Below are positions 10,373 through 21,835 of a DNA stretch of 64,000 nucleotides, in pieces. The stretch comes from Canna indica. Taxonomy: Eukaryota > Streptophyta > Magnoliopsida > Zingiberales > Cannaceae. Position 1 is the first letter of the stretch. Every line of letters begins with the position of its first letter. The stretch lies in the NCBI GenBank assembly GCA_034359265.1, contig CP136897.1:33777501-33841500 (forward strand), written 5' to 3'. A program made the position numbers and the translations under genes. The notes under the pieces are model-generated. The model had not been told where the DNA came from. It saw only the letters and a program-made list of their open reading frames with translations, and did not search any database.

Positions 10373-10479
10373 TAGGGGTGAGCAAACTTTACCGATTCAC
10401 CGAAAGCGAACCAAAACCGACCGAACCGAAACCGATTTAACCGAACCGAATTAACCGAATTAACCGATGCTCACCCCTA
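10373..10479. mobile_element. hAT-like miniature inverted-repeat element (MITE), 107 bp
   Basis: The element starts TAGGGGTGAGCA and ends with its exact reverse complement TGCTCACCCCTA, giving 12-bp terminal inverted repeats. It is flanked on both sides by AGGATGGG, an 8-bp target duplication taken from the 5S gene. The interior is a low-complexity series of ACCGAA/TTAACCGAA motifs with no coding capacity. Eight-base target duplications and ends of the form TA-G-G are typical of hAT elements, so a non-autonomous hAT derivative is the best reading. A transposase would have to come from elsewhere in the genome. Confidence 0.88.
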
Positions 10480-10487
10480 AGGATGGG
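10480..10487. repeat. right target-site duplication of the MITE
   Basis: AGGATGGG repeated exactly after the right terminal repeat and followed by the continuing gene TGACC. Confidence 0.88.
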
Positions 10488-10708
10488 TGACCCCCTCGGA
10501 AGTCCTCGTGTTGCACCTTTTTTTTTAACCTATTTGATTGCATGACGAGATCATTTTTTTTACCAATCTTTCTAACCAAACGTTAAGGACGGACGACGTC
10601 GTCGCCATAAAATTTGGCTGTCGATCGCCCGCCACAACCTCTACAGCCGGCTCGATCGACCAACCGACCCGAAAAATTAAAATTTGCCGACGATCAGAAG
10701 TGCATGAC

Positions 10709-10827
10709 GGGTGTGATCATACTAGCACTAACGCACCGGATCCCATCAGAACTCCGAAGTGAAGCGTGCTTGCGCGAGAGTGGTACTAGGATGGGTGACC
10801 CCTTGGGAAGTCCTCGTGTTGCACCTT
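10709..10827 (+). rRNA. 5S rRNA: 5S rRNA gene, copy 23 (class beta), short upstream spacer
   Basis: Full-length gene: beta set with C6T, C15T and T53G. About 177 bp of spacer is missing upstream: AAATTTG at 10,681-10,686 is joined directly to CCGACGATCAG, so the TTATTAG box is gone. Upstream promoter function is probably lost although the gene body is intact. Confidence 0.95.
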
Positions 10828-11194
10828 TTTTTTTACTACCTATTTGATTGCACGACGAGATCATTTTTTTTACCAATCTTTCTAACCAAACGTTAAGGAC
10901 GGACGACGTCGTCGCTATAAATCTTGGCTGTCGATCGCCCGCGCGGGGCCCGCCGCAACCTCTACGGAAGGCTCGATCGAGCAACCGACCCGAAAAATTA
11001 AAATTTGTAAATAAATAAGGAAAATAACATTTCAATTATTATTTTTCGTTTAAAACGGGCGTAACTCCGTGCATTATTGTCCGATTTCAGCTTTTCACGT
11101 GGCGCTGAAAGGCGCGCAAAGAGACGAAGAAAATGACCCCCGAACTCTCCCTCGGACGCTCACCATTATTAGCCGACGATTAGAAGTGCATGAC

Positions 11195-11313
11195 GGGTGC
11201 GATCATACTAGCACTAACGCACCAGATCGCATCAGAACTCCGAAGTGAAGCGTGCTTCCGCGAGAGTGGTACTAGGATGGGTGACCCCTTGGGAAGTCCT
11301 CGTGTTGCACCTT
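11195..11313 (+). rRNA. 5S rRNA: 5S rRNA gene, copy 24 (class beta)
   Basis: Full length. Beta set with C15T, G30A, C35G, T53G and G64C. Confidence 0.95.
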
Positions 11314-11678
11314 TTTTTTTTCTACCTATTTGATTGCACGACGAGATCATTTTTTTACCAATCTTTCTAACCAAACGTTAACGACGGACGACGTCGTCGC
11401 CATAAATCTTGGCTGTCGATCGCCCGCACGGGGCCCGCCGCAACCACTACGGCCGGTTAGATCGACCAACAAACCCGAAAAATTAAAATTTGTAAATAAA
11501 TAAGAAAAATAACATTTCAATTATTATTTTTCGTTTAAAACGGGCGTAACTCCGTGCATCATTGTCCGATTTCAGCTTTTCACGTGGCGCTGAAAGGCGC
11601 GCAAAGAGACGAAGAAAATGACCCCGAGCTGTCCCTCGGACGCTCACCCTTATTAGCCGACGATCAGAAATGCATGAT

Positions 11679-11797
11679 GGGTGCGATCATACCAGCACTA
11701 ACGCACCGGATTCCATCAGAACTCCGAAATTAAGCGTGCTTGGGCGAGAGTAGTACTAGGATGGGTGACCCCCTAGGAAGTCCTCGTGTTGCACCTT
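11679..11797 (+). rRNA. 5S rRNA: 5S rRNA gene, copy 25
   Basis: Full length. C34T, G51A (box A) and G97A, the last turning a predicted U79-G97 wobble into U-A. Confidence 0.97.
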
Positions 11798-12163
11798 TTT
11801 TTTTACTACCTATTTGATTGCACGACGAGATAATTTTTTTTACCAATCTTTCTAACCAAACGTTAAGAACGGACAACGACGTCGCCATAAAATTTGGCTA
11901 TCGATCGCCCGCGCGGGGCCCGTCGCAACCTCTACGGCCAGCTCGATCGTCCAACCCACCCGAAAAATTAAAATTTGTAAATAAATAAGAAAAATAACAT
12001 TTCAATTATTATTTTTCGTTTAAAACCGGCGTAACTCCGTGCATTATTATCCGATTTCAGCTTTTCACGTGGCGCTGAAACGCGCGCGAAGAGACGAAGA
12101 AAATGACCCCGAGTTGTTCGTCGGACGCTCACCCTTATTAGCCGACGATCAGAAGTGCGTATC

Positions 12164-12282
12164 GGGTGTGATCATACCAGCACTAACGCTCTAGATCCCA
12201 TCAGAACTCCGAAGTTAAGCGTGCTTGGCCGAGAGTAGTACTAGGATGGGTGACGCCCTGGGAAATCCTCGCGTTGTACCTT
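12164..12282 (+). rRNA. 5S rRNA: 5S rRNA gene, copy 26 (divergent)
   Basis: Full length. C6T, A27T, C29T, G30A, G66C, C92G, G102A, T109C and C114T. Confidence 0.94.
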
Positions 12283-12648
12283 TTTTTTACTACCTATTTG
12301 ATTGCACGACAAGATCATTTTTTTTACAAATCTTTCTAACCAAACGTTAGGAATGGACGACGTCGTCGCCATAAATCTTGGCTGTCGATCGCCCCCGCGG
12401 GGCCCACCGCAACCTCTACGGCCGGCTTGATCGACCAACCGACCCGAAAAATTAAAATTTGTAAATAAATAAGAAAAATAACATTTCAATTATTATTTTT
12501 CGTTTAAAACGGGCGTAACTCCGTGCATTATTGTCCGATTTCAGCTTTTCACGTGGCGCTGAAAGGCGCGCAAAGAGACGAAGAAAATGACCCCCGAACT
12601 CTCCCTCGGACGCTCACCCTTATTAGCCGACGATCAGAAGTGTGTATC

Positions 12649-12767
12649 GGTTGTGATCATACCAGCACTAACGCTCTAGATCCAATCAGAACTCCGAAGT
12701 TAAGCGTGCTTGCGCGAGAGTGGTACTTGGATGGGTGAACCCTTGGGAAGTCCTCGTGTTGCACCTT
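12649..12767 (+). rRNA. 5S rRNA: 5S rRNA gene, copy 27 (class beta)
   Basis: Full length. Beta set with G3T, C6T, A27T, C29T, G30A, C36A, A80T and C91A. Its first third resembles copy 26 and the rest resembles beta copies, so it may be a recombinant. The T-run is interrupted by an A. Confidence 0.94.
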
Positions 12768-13134
12768 TTATTTTTACTACCTATTTGATTGCACGACGAG
12801 ATCATTTTTTTTACCAATCTTTCTAACCAAACGTTAAGGACGGACGACGTCGTCGCCATAAATCTTGGCTGTCGATCGCCCGCGTGGGGCCCGCCGCAAC
12901 CTCTACGGCCGGCTCGATCGACGAACCGACCCAAAAAATTAAAATTTGTAAATAAATAAGAAAAATAACATTTCAATTATTATTTTTCGTTTAAAACGGG
13001 CGTAACTCCGTGCATTATTGTCCGATTTCAGCTTTTCACGTGGCGCTGAAACGCGCGCGAAGAGATGAAGAAAATGACCCCGAGTTGTCCCTCGGACGCT
13101 CACCCTTATTAGCCGACGATCAGAAGTGCATGAC

Positions 13135-13253
13135 GGGTGCGATCATACTAGCACTAACGCACCGGATCCCATCAGAACTTCGAGGTTCAGCGCGCTTGCG
13201 CGAGAGTGGTACTAGGATGGGTGACCCCTTGGGAAGTCCTCGTGTTGCACCTT
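13135..13253 (+). rRNA. 5S rRNA: 5S rRNA gene, copy 28 (class beta)
   Basis: Full length. Beta set with C15T, C46T, A50G, A54C and T59C. The terminator reads four T, A, five T. Confidence 0.95.
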
Positions 13254-13621
13254 TTATTTTTACTACCTATTTGATTGCACGACGAGATCATTTTTTTTAC
13301 CAATCTTTCTAAACAAACGTTAAGGACGGACGATGTCGTCGCCATAAAATTTGGCTGTCGATCGCCCGCGCGGGGCCCGCCGGAACCTCTACGGCCGACT
13401 CGATCGACCAACCAACTCGAAAAATTAAAATTTGTAAATAAATAAGAAAAATAACGTTTTAATTATTATTTTTCGTTTAAAACGGGCGTAACTCCGTGCA
13501 TTATTGTCCGATTTCAGCTTTTCACTTGGCGCTGAAAGGCGCGCAAAGAGACGAAGAAAATGACCCCCGAACTCTCCCTCGGACGCTCACCCTTATTAGC
13601 CGACGATCAGAAGTGCATATC

Positions 13622-13740
13622 GGGTGTGATCATACCAGCACTAACGCACCGGATCCCATCAAAACTCCGAAGTTAAGCGTGCTTGGGCGAGAGTTGTACT
13701 AGGATGGGTGACCCCCTAGGAAGTCCTCACGTTGTACCTT
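13622..13740 (+). rRNA. 5S rRNA: 5S rRNA gene, copy 29
   Basis: Full length. C6T, G41A, A74T, G97A, G108A, T109C and C114T. Confidence 0.95.
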
Positions 13741-14105
13741 TTTTTTACTACATATTTGATTGCATGACGAGATAATTTTTTTTACCAATCTTTCTAACCA
13801 AACGTTAAGGACGGACGACGTCGTCGCCATAAATCTTGGCTGTCGATCGCCCGCGCGGGGCCCGCCGCAACCTCTACGGCCGGCTCGATCGACCAATCGA
13901 CCCGAAAAATTAAAATTTGTAAATAAATAAGAAAAATAACATTTCAATTATTATTTTTCGTTTAAAACGGGCGTAACTCCGTGCATTATTGTCCGATTTC
14001 AGCTTTTCACGTGGCGCTGAAACGCGCGCGAAGAGACGAAGAAAATGACCCCGAGTTGTTCCTCGGACGCTCACCCTTATTTGCCGACGATCAGAAGTGC
14101 ATGAC

Positions 14106-14224
14106 GGGTGCTATCATACTAGCACTAACGCACCGGATCCCATCAGAACTCCGAAGATATGCGTGCTTGGGCGAGAGTAGTACTAGGATGGGTGACCCCT
14201 TGGGAAGTCCTCGTGTTGCACCTT
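14106..14224 (+). rRNA. 5S rRNA: 5S rRNA gene, copy 30
   Basis: Full length. G7T, C15T, T52A, A55T and C95T. Box A reads GATATGCG. Confidence 0.95.
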
Positions 14225-14591
14225 TTTTTTTACTACCTATTTGATTGCACGACGAGATCATTTTTTTTACCAATCTTTCTAACCAAACGTTAAGGACGGA
14301 CGACGTCGTCAACATAAAATTTGGCTGTCGATCGCCCACGCGGGGCTCGCCGCAACCTCTACGGCCGGCTCGATCGACCAACCGACCCGAAAAATTATAA
14401 TTTGTAAATAAATAAGAAAAATAACATTTCAATTATTATTTTTCGTTTAAAACGGGCGTAACTCCTTGCATTATTGTCCGATTTCAGCTTTTCACGTGGC
14501 GCTGAAAGGCGCCCAAAGAGACGAAGAAAATGACCCCCGAACTCTCCCTCGGACGCTCACCCTTATTAGCCGATGATCAGAAGGGCATATT

Positions 14592-14685
14592 CGGTGCGAT
14601 CATACTAGCACTAATGCACCGGATCCCATTAGAACTCCGAAGTTAAGCGTGCTTGGGCGAGAGTAGTACTAGGATGGGTGACCCC
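14592..14685 (+). pseudogene. 5S rRNA: 5S rRNA gene, copy 31, 3' end deleted
   Basis: The gene runs to GGGTGACCCC at position 94 and then goes straight into the T-run. Positions about 95-117 are missing, so the 3' strands of helices I, IV and V cannot form. Also G1C, C15T, C24T and C39T. The internal promoter is nearly complete, so a short transcript could still be made, but not a functional 5S rRNA. Confidence 0.95.
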
Positions 14686-15054
14686 TTTTTTTTTACTTCC
14701 TATTTGATTGCACGACGAGATCATTTTTTTTACCAATCTTTCTAACCAAACGTTAAGGACGGATGACGTCGTCGACATAAAATTTGGCTTTCGATCGTCC
14801 GTGCGGGGCCCGCCGAAAACTCTACGGCCGGCTCGATCGACCAACCGACCCGAAAAATTAAAATTTGTAAATAAATAAGAAAAATAACATTTCAATTATT
14901 ATTTTTTGTTTAAAACGGCCGTAACTCCGTGCATTATTGTCCGATTTTAGCTTTTTACGTGGCGCTAAAAGGAGCGCAAAGAGACGAAGAAAATGACCCC
15001 CGAACTCTCCCTCGGACGCTCACCCTTATTAGCCGACGATTAGAAGTGCATGAC

Positions 15055-15173
15055 GGGTGCGATCATACTAGCACTAACGCACCGGATCCCATCAGAACTT
15101 CGAAGTTCAGCGTGCTTGCGCGAGAGTGGTACTAGGATGGGTGACCCCTTGGGAAGTCCTCGTGTTGCACCTT
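15055..15173 (+). rRNA. 5S rRNA: 5S rRNA gene, copy 32 (class beta)
   Basis: Full length. Beta set with C15T, C46T and A54C; A54C is shared with copy 28. Confidence 0.96.
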
Positions 15174-15539
15174 TTTTTTTACTACCTATTTGATTGCACG
15201 ACGAGATCATTTTTTTTACCAATCTTTCTAAACAAACGTTAAGGACGGACGACGTCGTCGCCATAAAATTTGGCTGTCGATCGCCCGCGCGGGGCCTGCC
15301 GCAACCTCTACGGCCGGCTCGATCGACCAACGAACTCGAAAAATTAAAATTTGTAAATAAATAAGAAAAATAACATTTCAATTATTATTTTTCGTTTAAA
15401 ACGGGCGTAACTCCGTGCATTATTGTCCGATTTCAGCTTTTCACGTGGCGCTGAAATGCGCGCGAAGAGACGAAGAAAATGACCCCGAGTTGTTCCTTGG
15501 ACGCTCACCCTTATTAGCCGACGATCAGAAGTGCATGAC

Positions 15540-15658
15540 GGGTGCGATCATACTTGCACTAACGCACCGGATCCCATCAGAACTTCGAAGATAAGCGTGC
15601 TTAGGCGAGAGTAGTACTAGGATGGGTGACCCCTTGGGAAGTCCTCGTGTTGCACCTT
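15540..15658 (+). rRNA. 5S rRNA: 5S rRNA gene, copy 33
   Basis: Full length. C15T, A16T, C46T, T52A, G64A and C95T; T52A is shared with copy 30. Confidence 0.95.
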
Positions 15659-16026
15659 TTTTTTTACTACCTATTTGATTGCACGACGAGATCATTTTTT
15701 TTACCAATCTTTCTAACCAAACGTTAAGGACGGACGACGTCGTCGACATAAAATTTGGCTGTCGATCGCCCACGCGGGGCTCGCCGCAACCTCTACGGCC
15801 GGCTCGATCGACCAACCAACCCGAAAAATTATAATTTGTAAATAAATAAGAAAAATAACATTTCAATTATTATTTTTCATTTAAAACGAGCGTAACTCCG
15901 TGCATTATTGTCCGATTTCAGCTTTTCACGTGGCGCTGAAAGGCGCCCAAAATAGACGAAGAAAATGACCCCCGAAATCTCCCTCGAACGCTCACCCTTA
16001 TTAGCCGATGATCAGAAGGGCATATT

Positions 16027-16145
16027 CGGTGCGATCATACTAGCACTAACGCACCGGATCCCATCAGAACTACGAAGTTAAGCATGGTTGGGCGAGAGTA
16101 GTACTCGGATGGGTGACCCCCTGGGAAGTCCTCGTGTTGCACCTA
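16027..16145 (+). rRNA. 5S rRNA: 5S rRNA gene, copy 34
   Basis: Full length. G1C, C15T, C46A, G58A, C61G, A80C and T119A. Last unit before the recently amplified zone. Confidence 0.95.
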
Positions 16146-16510
16146 TTTTTTTACTACCTATTTGATTGAACGACGAGATCATTTTTTTTACCAATCTTTC
16201 TAACCAAACGATAAGGACGGACGACATCGTCGCCATAAAATTTGGCTGTCGATCGCTCGCGCGGGGCCCGCCGCAAACTCTACGGCCGGTTCGATCGACC
16301 AACCGACCCGAAAAATTAAAATTTGTAAATAAATAAGAAAAATAACATTTCAATTATTATTTTTCGTTTAAAACGGGCGTAACTCCGTGCATTATTGTCA
16401 GATTTCAGCTTTTCACGTGGCGCTGAAAGGCGCGCAAAGAGACGAAGAAAATGACCCCGAGCTGCCCTCGGATGCTCACCCTTATTAGCCGACGATCAGA
16501 GGTGCATGAC

Positions 16511-16629
16511 GGGTGTTATCATACCAGCACTAACGCACCGTATCCCATCAGAACTCCGAAGTTAAGCGTGCTTGGGCGAGAGTAGTACTAGGATGGGTGA
16601 CCCCCTGGGAAGTCCTCGTGTTGCACTTT
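16511..16629 (+). rRNA. 5S rRNA: 5S rRNA gene, copy 35
   Basis: Full length. C6T, G7T, G31T and C117T. First unit of a three-unit block seen again as copies 53-55 and 58-60. Confidence 0.96.
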
Positions 16630-16939
16630 TTTTTTTACTACCTATTTGATTGCACGACGAGATCATTTTTTTACCAATTTTTCTAACCAAACGTTAAGGA
16701 CGGACGACGTCGTCGACATAAAATTTGGCTGTCGATCGCCCGCGCGGGGCCCGCCGCAACCTCTACGGCCGGTTCGATCGACCAACCGACCCGAAAAATT
16801 AAAATTTGTAAATAAATAAGAAAAATAACATTTCAATTATTATTTTTCGTTTAAAACGGGCGTAACTCCGTGCATTATTGTCCGATTTCAGCTTTTCACG
16901 TGGCGCTAAAAGGCGCGCGAAGAGACGAAGAAAATGACC

Positions 16940-16955
16940 CCGAGCTATCCCTCGG
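16940..16955 (+). other. short inverted repeat upstream of gene, representative (copy 36)
   Basis: CCGAG and CTCGG flank a six-base loop, about 40-55 bp upstream of the gene start. The pairing is lost in gamma units (CCCTTGAAC) and partly in delta units (CACTCGG keeps it), so it is not under obvious constraint. Confidence 0.4.
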
Positions 16956-16994
16956 ACGCTCACCCTTATTAGCCGACGATCAGAAGTGCATGAC

Positions 16995-17113
16995 GGGTGC
17001 GATCATACCAGCACTAACGCACCGGATCCCATCAGAACTCCGAAGTTAAGCGTGCTTGGGCGAGAATAGTACTAGGATGGGTGACCCCTTGGGAAGTCCT
17101 CGTGTTGCACCTT
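16995..17113 (+). rRNA. 5S rRNA: 5S rRNA gene, copy 36
   Basis: Full length. Only G72A (intermediate element) and C95T. Confidence 0.97.
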
Positions 17114-17479
17114 TTTTTTTACTACCTATTTGATTGCACGACGAGATCATTTTTTTTACCAATCTTTCTAACCAAACGTTAAGGACGGACGACGTCGTCG
17201 ACATAAAATTTGGCTTTCGATCGCCCGCGCGGGGCCCTCCGCAACCTCTACGGCCGGCTCGATGGACCCACCGACCCGAAAAATTAAAATTTGTAAATAA
17301 ATAAGAAAAATAACATTTCAATTATTATTTTTCGTTTAAAACGGGCGTAACTCCGTGCATTATTGTCCGATTTCAGCTTTTCACGTGGCGCCAAAAGGCG
17401 CACGAAGAGACGAAGAAAATGACCCCGAGCTATCCCACGAACGTTCACCCTTATTAGCCGACGATCAGAAGGGCGTGAC

Positions 17480-17598
17480 GGGTGCGATCATACCAGCACT
17501 AACGCACCGGATCCCATCAGAACTTCGAAGTTAAGCGTGCTGGGGCGAGAGTAGTACTAGGATGGGTGACCCCCTGGGAAGTCCTCGTGTTGCACTTT
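17480..17598 (+). rRNA. 5S rRNA: 5S rRNA gene, copy 37
   Basis: Full length. C46T, T63G and C117T. T63G is private, since the homologous copies 55 and 60 lack it. Confidence 0.97.
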
Positions 17599-17961
17599 TT
17601 TTTTTACTACCTATTTGATTGCACGACGAGATCATTTTTTTACCAATCTTTCTAACCAAACGTTAAGGACGGACGACGTCGTCGATATAAAATTTGGCTG
17701 TCGATCGCCCGCGCGGGGCCCGCCGCGACCTCTACGACCGGCTCGATCGACCAACCGACCCGAAAAATTAAAATTTGTAAATAAATAAGAAAAATAACAT
17801 TTCAATTATTATTTTTCGTTTAAAACGGGCGTAACTCCGTGCATTATTGTCCGATTTCAGCTTTTCACGTGGCGCTGAAAGGCGCGAAGAGACGAAGAAA
17901 ATGACCCCGAGCTATCCCTTGAACGCTCACCCTTATTAGCCGACGATCAGAAGTGCAGGAC

Positions 17962-18080
17962 GGGTGCGATCATACCAGCACTAACGCACCGGATCCCATC
18001 AGAACTCTGAAGTTAAGCGTACTTGGGCGAGGGTAGTATTAGGATGGGTGACCCCCTGGGAAGTCCTCGTGTTGCACCTT
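17962..18080 (+). rRNA. 5S rRNA: 5S rRNA gene, copy 38 (class gamma)
   Basis: Full length. Gamma set plus C78T, as in copies 12 and 61. Confidence 0.97.
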
Positions 18081-18446
18081 TTTTTTTACTACCTATTTGA
18101 TTGCACGACGAGATCATTTTTTTTGCCAATCTTTCTAACCAAACGTTAAGGACGGACGACGTCGTCGACATAAAATTTGGCTGTCGATCGCCCGCGCGGG
18201 GCCAGCCGCAACCTCTACGGCCGGCTCGATCGACCAACCGACCCGAAAAATTAAAATTTGTCAATAAATAAGAAAAATAACATTTCAATTATTATTTTTC
18301 GTTTATAACGGGCGTAACTCCGTGCATTATTGTCCGATTTCAGCTTTTCACGTGGCGCTAAAAGGCGCGCGAAGAGACGAAGAAAATGACCCCGAGCTAT
18401 CACTCGGACGCTCACCCTTATTAGCCGACGATCAGAAGTGCATGAC

Positions 18447-18565
18447 GGGTGCGATCATACCAGCACTAACGCACCGGATCCCATCAGAACTCCGAAGTTA
18501 AGTGTGCTTGGGCGAGAGGAGTACTAGGATGGGTGACCCCCTGGGAAGTCCTCGTGTTGCACCTT
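18447..18565 (+). rRNA. 5S rRNA: 5S rRNA gene, copy 39 (class delta1)
   Basis: Full length. C57T and T73G. Confidence 0.97.
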
Positions 18566-18929
18566 TTTTTTTACTAACTATTTGATTGCACGACGAGATC
18601 ATTTTTTTTACCAATCTTTCTAACCAAACGTTAAGGACAGACGACGTCGTCGACATAAAATTTGGCTCTCGATCGCCCACGCGGGGCCCGACGCAACCTC
18701 TACGACCGGCTCGATCGACCAACCGACCCGGAAAATTAAAATTTGTAAATAAATAAGAAAAATAAAGTTTCAAATATTATTTTTCGTTTAAAACGGGCGT
18801 AACTCTGTGCATTATTGTCCGATTTCAGCTTTTCACGTGGCGCTGAAAGGCGCGAAGAGACGAAGAAAATGACCCCGAGCTATCCCTTGAACGCTCACCC
18901 TTGTTAGCCGACGATCAGAAGTGCAGGAC

Positions 18930-19048
18930 GGGTGCGATCATACCAGCACTAACGCACCGGATCCCATCAGAACTCTGAAGTTAAGCGTACTTGGGCGAGG
19001 GTAGTACTAGGATGGGTGACCCCCTGGGAAGTCCTCGTGTTGCACCTT
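18930..19048 (+). rRNA. 5S rRNA: 5S rRNA gene, copy 40 (class gamma), crossover parent
   Basis: Full length. C47T, G60A and A71G. Its downstream spacer carries TTTGGTTGTCG, which reappears only after the chimeric copy 46 within this zone. It is the inferred right-hand parent of that chimera. Confidence 0.97.
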
Positions 19049-19414
19049 TTTTTTTACTACCTATTTGATTGCACGACGAGATCATTTTTTTTACCAATCT
19101 TTCTAACCAAACGTTAAGGACGGACGACGTCGTCGACATAAAATTTGGTTGTCGATCGCCCGCGCGGGGCCAGCCGCAACCTCTACGGCCGGCTCGATCG
19201 ACCAACCGACCCGAAAAATTAAAATTTGTCAATAAATAAGAAAAATAACATTTCAATTATTATTTTTCGTTTATAACGGGCGTAACTCCGTGCATTATTG
19301 TCCGATTTCAGCTTTTCACGTGGCGCTAAAAGGCGCGCGAAGAGACGAAGAAAATGACCCCGAGCTATCACTCGGACGCTCACCCTTATTTGCCGACGAT
19401 CAGAAGTGCATGAT

Positions 19415-19533
19415 GGGTGCGATCATACCAGTACTAACGCACCGGATCCCATCAGAACTCCGAAGTTAAGCGTGCTTGGGCGAGAGTAGTACTAGTATGG
19501 GTGACCCCCTGGGAAGTCCTCGTGTTGCACCTT
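19415..19533 (+). rRNA. 5S rRNA: 5S rRNA gene, copy 41 (class delta2)
   Basis: Full length. C18T and G82T (box C). Upstream box reads TTATTTG. Confidence 0.97.
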
Positions 19534-19897
19534 TTTTTTTACTAACTATTTGATTGCACGAGGAGATCATTTTTTTTACCAATCTTTCTAACCAAACGTT
19601 AAGGACAGACGACGTCGTCGACATAAAATTTGGCTCTCGATCGCCCGCGCGGGACCCACCGCAACCTCTACGACCGGCTCGATCGACCAACCGACCCGAA
19701 AAATTAAAATTTGTAAATAAATAAGAAAAATAAAATTTCAAATATTATTTTTCGTTTAAAACGGGCGTAACTCCGTGCATTATTGTCTGATTTCAGCTTT
19801 TCACGTGGCGCTGAAAGGCGCGAAGAGACGAAGAAAATGACCCGGAGCTATCCCTTGAACGCTCACCCTTATTAGCCGACGATCAGAAGTGCAGGAC

Positions 19898-20016
19898 GGG
19901 TGCGATCATACCAGCACTAACGCACCGGATCCCATCAGAACTCTGAAGTTAAGCGTACTTGGGCGAGGGTAGTACTAGGATGGGTGACCCCCTGGGAAGT
20001 CCTCGTGTTGCACCTT
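19898..20016 (+). rRNA. 5S rRNA: 5S rRNA gene, copy 42 (class gamma)
   Basis: Full length. C47T, G60A and A71G; equals copy 48. Confidence 0.97.
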
Positions 20017-20382
20017 TTTTTTTACTACCTATTTGATTGCACGACGAGATCATTTTTTTTACCAATCTTTCTAACCAAACGTTAAGGACGGACGACGTCG
20101 TCGACATAAAATTTGGCTGTCGATCGCCCGCGCGGGGCCAGCCGCAACCTCTACGGCCGGCTCGATCGAACAACCGACCCGAAAAATTAAAATTTGTCAA
20201 TAAATAAGAAAAATAACATTTCAAATATTATTTTTCGTTTAAAACGGGCGTAACTCCGTGCATTATTGTCCGATTTCAGCTTTTCACGTGGCGCTAAAAG
20301 GCGCGCGAAGAGACGAAGAAAATGACCCCGAGCTATCACTCGGACGCTCACCCTTATTAGCCGACGATCAGAAGTGCATGAC

Positions 20383-20501
20383 GGGTGCGATCATACCAGC
20401 ACTAACGCACCGGATCCCATCAGAACTCCGAAGTTAAGTGTGCTTGGGCGAGAGGAGTACTAGGATGGGTGACCCCCTGGGAAGTCCTCGTTTTGCACCT
20501 T
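20383..20501 (+). rRNA. 5S rRNA: 5S rRNA gene, copy 43 (class delta1)
   Basis: Full length. C57T, T73G and G110T; G110T is shared with copies 49 and 66 only. Confidence 0.97.
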
Positions 20502-20865
20502 TTTTTTTACTAACTATTTGATTGCACGACGAGATCATTTTTTTTACCAATCTTTCTAACCAAACGTTAAGGACAGACGACGTCGTCGACATAAAATTTG
20601 GCTCTCGATCGCCCGCGCGGGGCCCGCCGCAACCTCTACGACCGGCTCGATCGACCAACCGACCCGAAAAATTAAAATTTGTAAATAAATAAGAAAAATA
20701 AAATTTCAAATATTATTTTTCGTTTAAAAGGGGCGTAACTCCGTGCATTATTTTCCGATTTCAGCTTTTGACGTGGCGCTGAACGGCGCGAAGAGACGAA
20801 GAAAATGACCCCGAGCTATCCCTTGAACGCTCACCCTTATTAGCCGACGATCAGAAGTGCAGGAC

Positions 20866-20984
20866 GGGTGCGATCATACCAGCACTAAAGCACCGGATCC
20901 CATCAGAACTCTGAAGTTAAGCGTACTTGGGCGAGGGTAGTACTAGGATGGGTGACCCCCTGGGAAGTCCTCGTGTTGCACCTT
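20866..20984 (+). rRNA. 5S rRNA: 5S rRNA gene, copy 44 (class gamma)
   Basis: Full length. Gamma set plus C24A, shared with copy 50. Confidence 0.97.
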
Positions 20985-21350
20985 TTTTTTTACTACCTAT
21001 TTGATTGCACGACGAGATCATTTTTTTTACCAATCTTTCTAACCAAACGTTAAGTACGGACGACGTCGTCGACATAAAATTTGGCTGTCGATCGCCCACG
21101 CGGGGCCAGCCGCAACCTCTACGGCCGGCTCGATCGACCAACCGACCCGAAAAATTAAAATTTGTCAATAAATAAGAAAAATAACATTTCAATTATTATT
21201 TTTCGTTTATAACGGGCGTAACTCCGTGCATTATTGTCCGATTTCAGCTTTTCACGCGGCGCTAAAAGGCGCGCGAAGAGACGAAGAAAATGACCCCGAG
21301 CTATCACTCGGACGCTCACCCTTATTTGCCGACGATCAGAAGTGCATGAT

Positions 21351-21469
21351 GGGTGCGATCATACCAGTACTAACGCACCGGATCCCATCAGAACTCCGAA
21401 GTTAAGCGTGCTTGGGCGAGAGTAGTACTAGTATGGGTGACCCCATGGGAAGTCCTCGTGTTGCACCTT
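21351..21469 (+). rRNA. 5S rRNA: 5S rRNA gene, copy 45 (class delta2)
   Basis: Full length. C18T, G82T and C95A; the last would mismatch a predicted helix IV pair. Confidence 0.97.
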
Positions 21470-21835
21470 TTTTTTTACTAACTATTTGATTGCACGACGA
21501 GATCATTTTTTTTACCAATCTTTCTAACCAAACGTTAAGGACAGATGACGTCGTCGACATAAAATTTGGCTCTCGATAGCCCGCACGGGGCCCGCCGCAA
21601 CCTCTACGGCCGGCTCGATCGACCAACCGACCCGAAAAATTAAAATTTGTCAATAAATAAGAAAAATAACATTTCAATTATTATTTTTCGTTTATAACGG
21701 GCGTAACTCCGTGCATTATTGTCCGATTTCAGCTTTTCACGCGGCGCTAAAAGGCGCGCGAAGAGACGAAGAAAATGACCCCGAGCTATCACTCGGACGC
21801 TCACCCTTATTTGCCGACGATCAGAAGTGCATGAT

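Larger units (their letters stand above)
10286..10519 (+). pseudogene. 5S rRNA: 5S rRNA gene, copy 22, interrupted by a 107-bp MITE
   Basis: Positions 1-87 lie at 10,286-10,372 and the remainder resumes after the insertion and its duplicated target site. The insertion falls inside box C, so both the internal promoter and the RNA fold are broken. Other changes are C36G, C57T, C78T and, past the insertion, G97C. No other copy in the window carries the insertion. Confidence 0.95.
16366..21640 (+). repeat. 5.3-kb segmental duplication, left copy (copies 35-45)
   Basis: Copies 35-45 recur in the same order as copies 58-68 at a constant offset of 11,135 bp, with matching private variants (C78T, G110T, C95A) and spacer marks. 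Similarity starts near the CGTTTAAAACGGG segment and fades in the spacer after copy 45. Boundaries are by eye, within about 50 bp. Confidence 0.88.

Noticed and set aside
10385..10467. Telomere-like or satellite repeat inside the copy 22 insertion
   Set aside because: The ACCGAA/TTAACCGAA motifs are irregular and lie within perfect inverted ends and a target duplication, so a MITE explains them.
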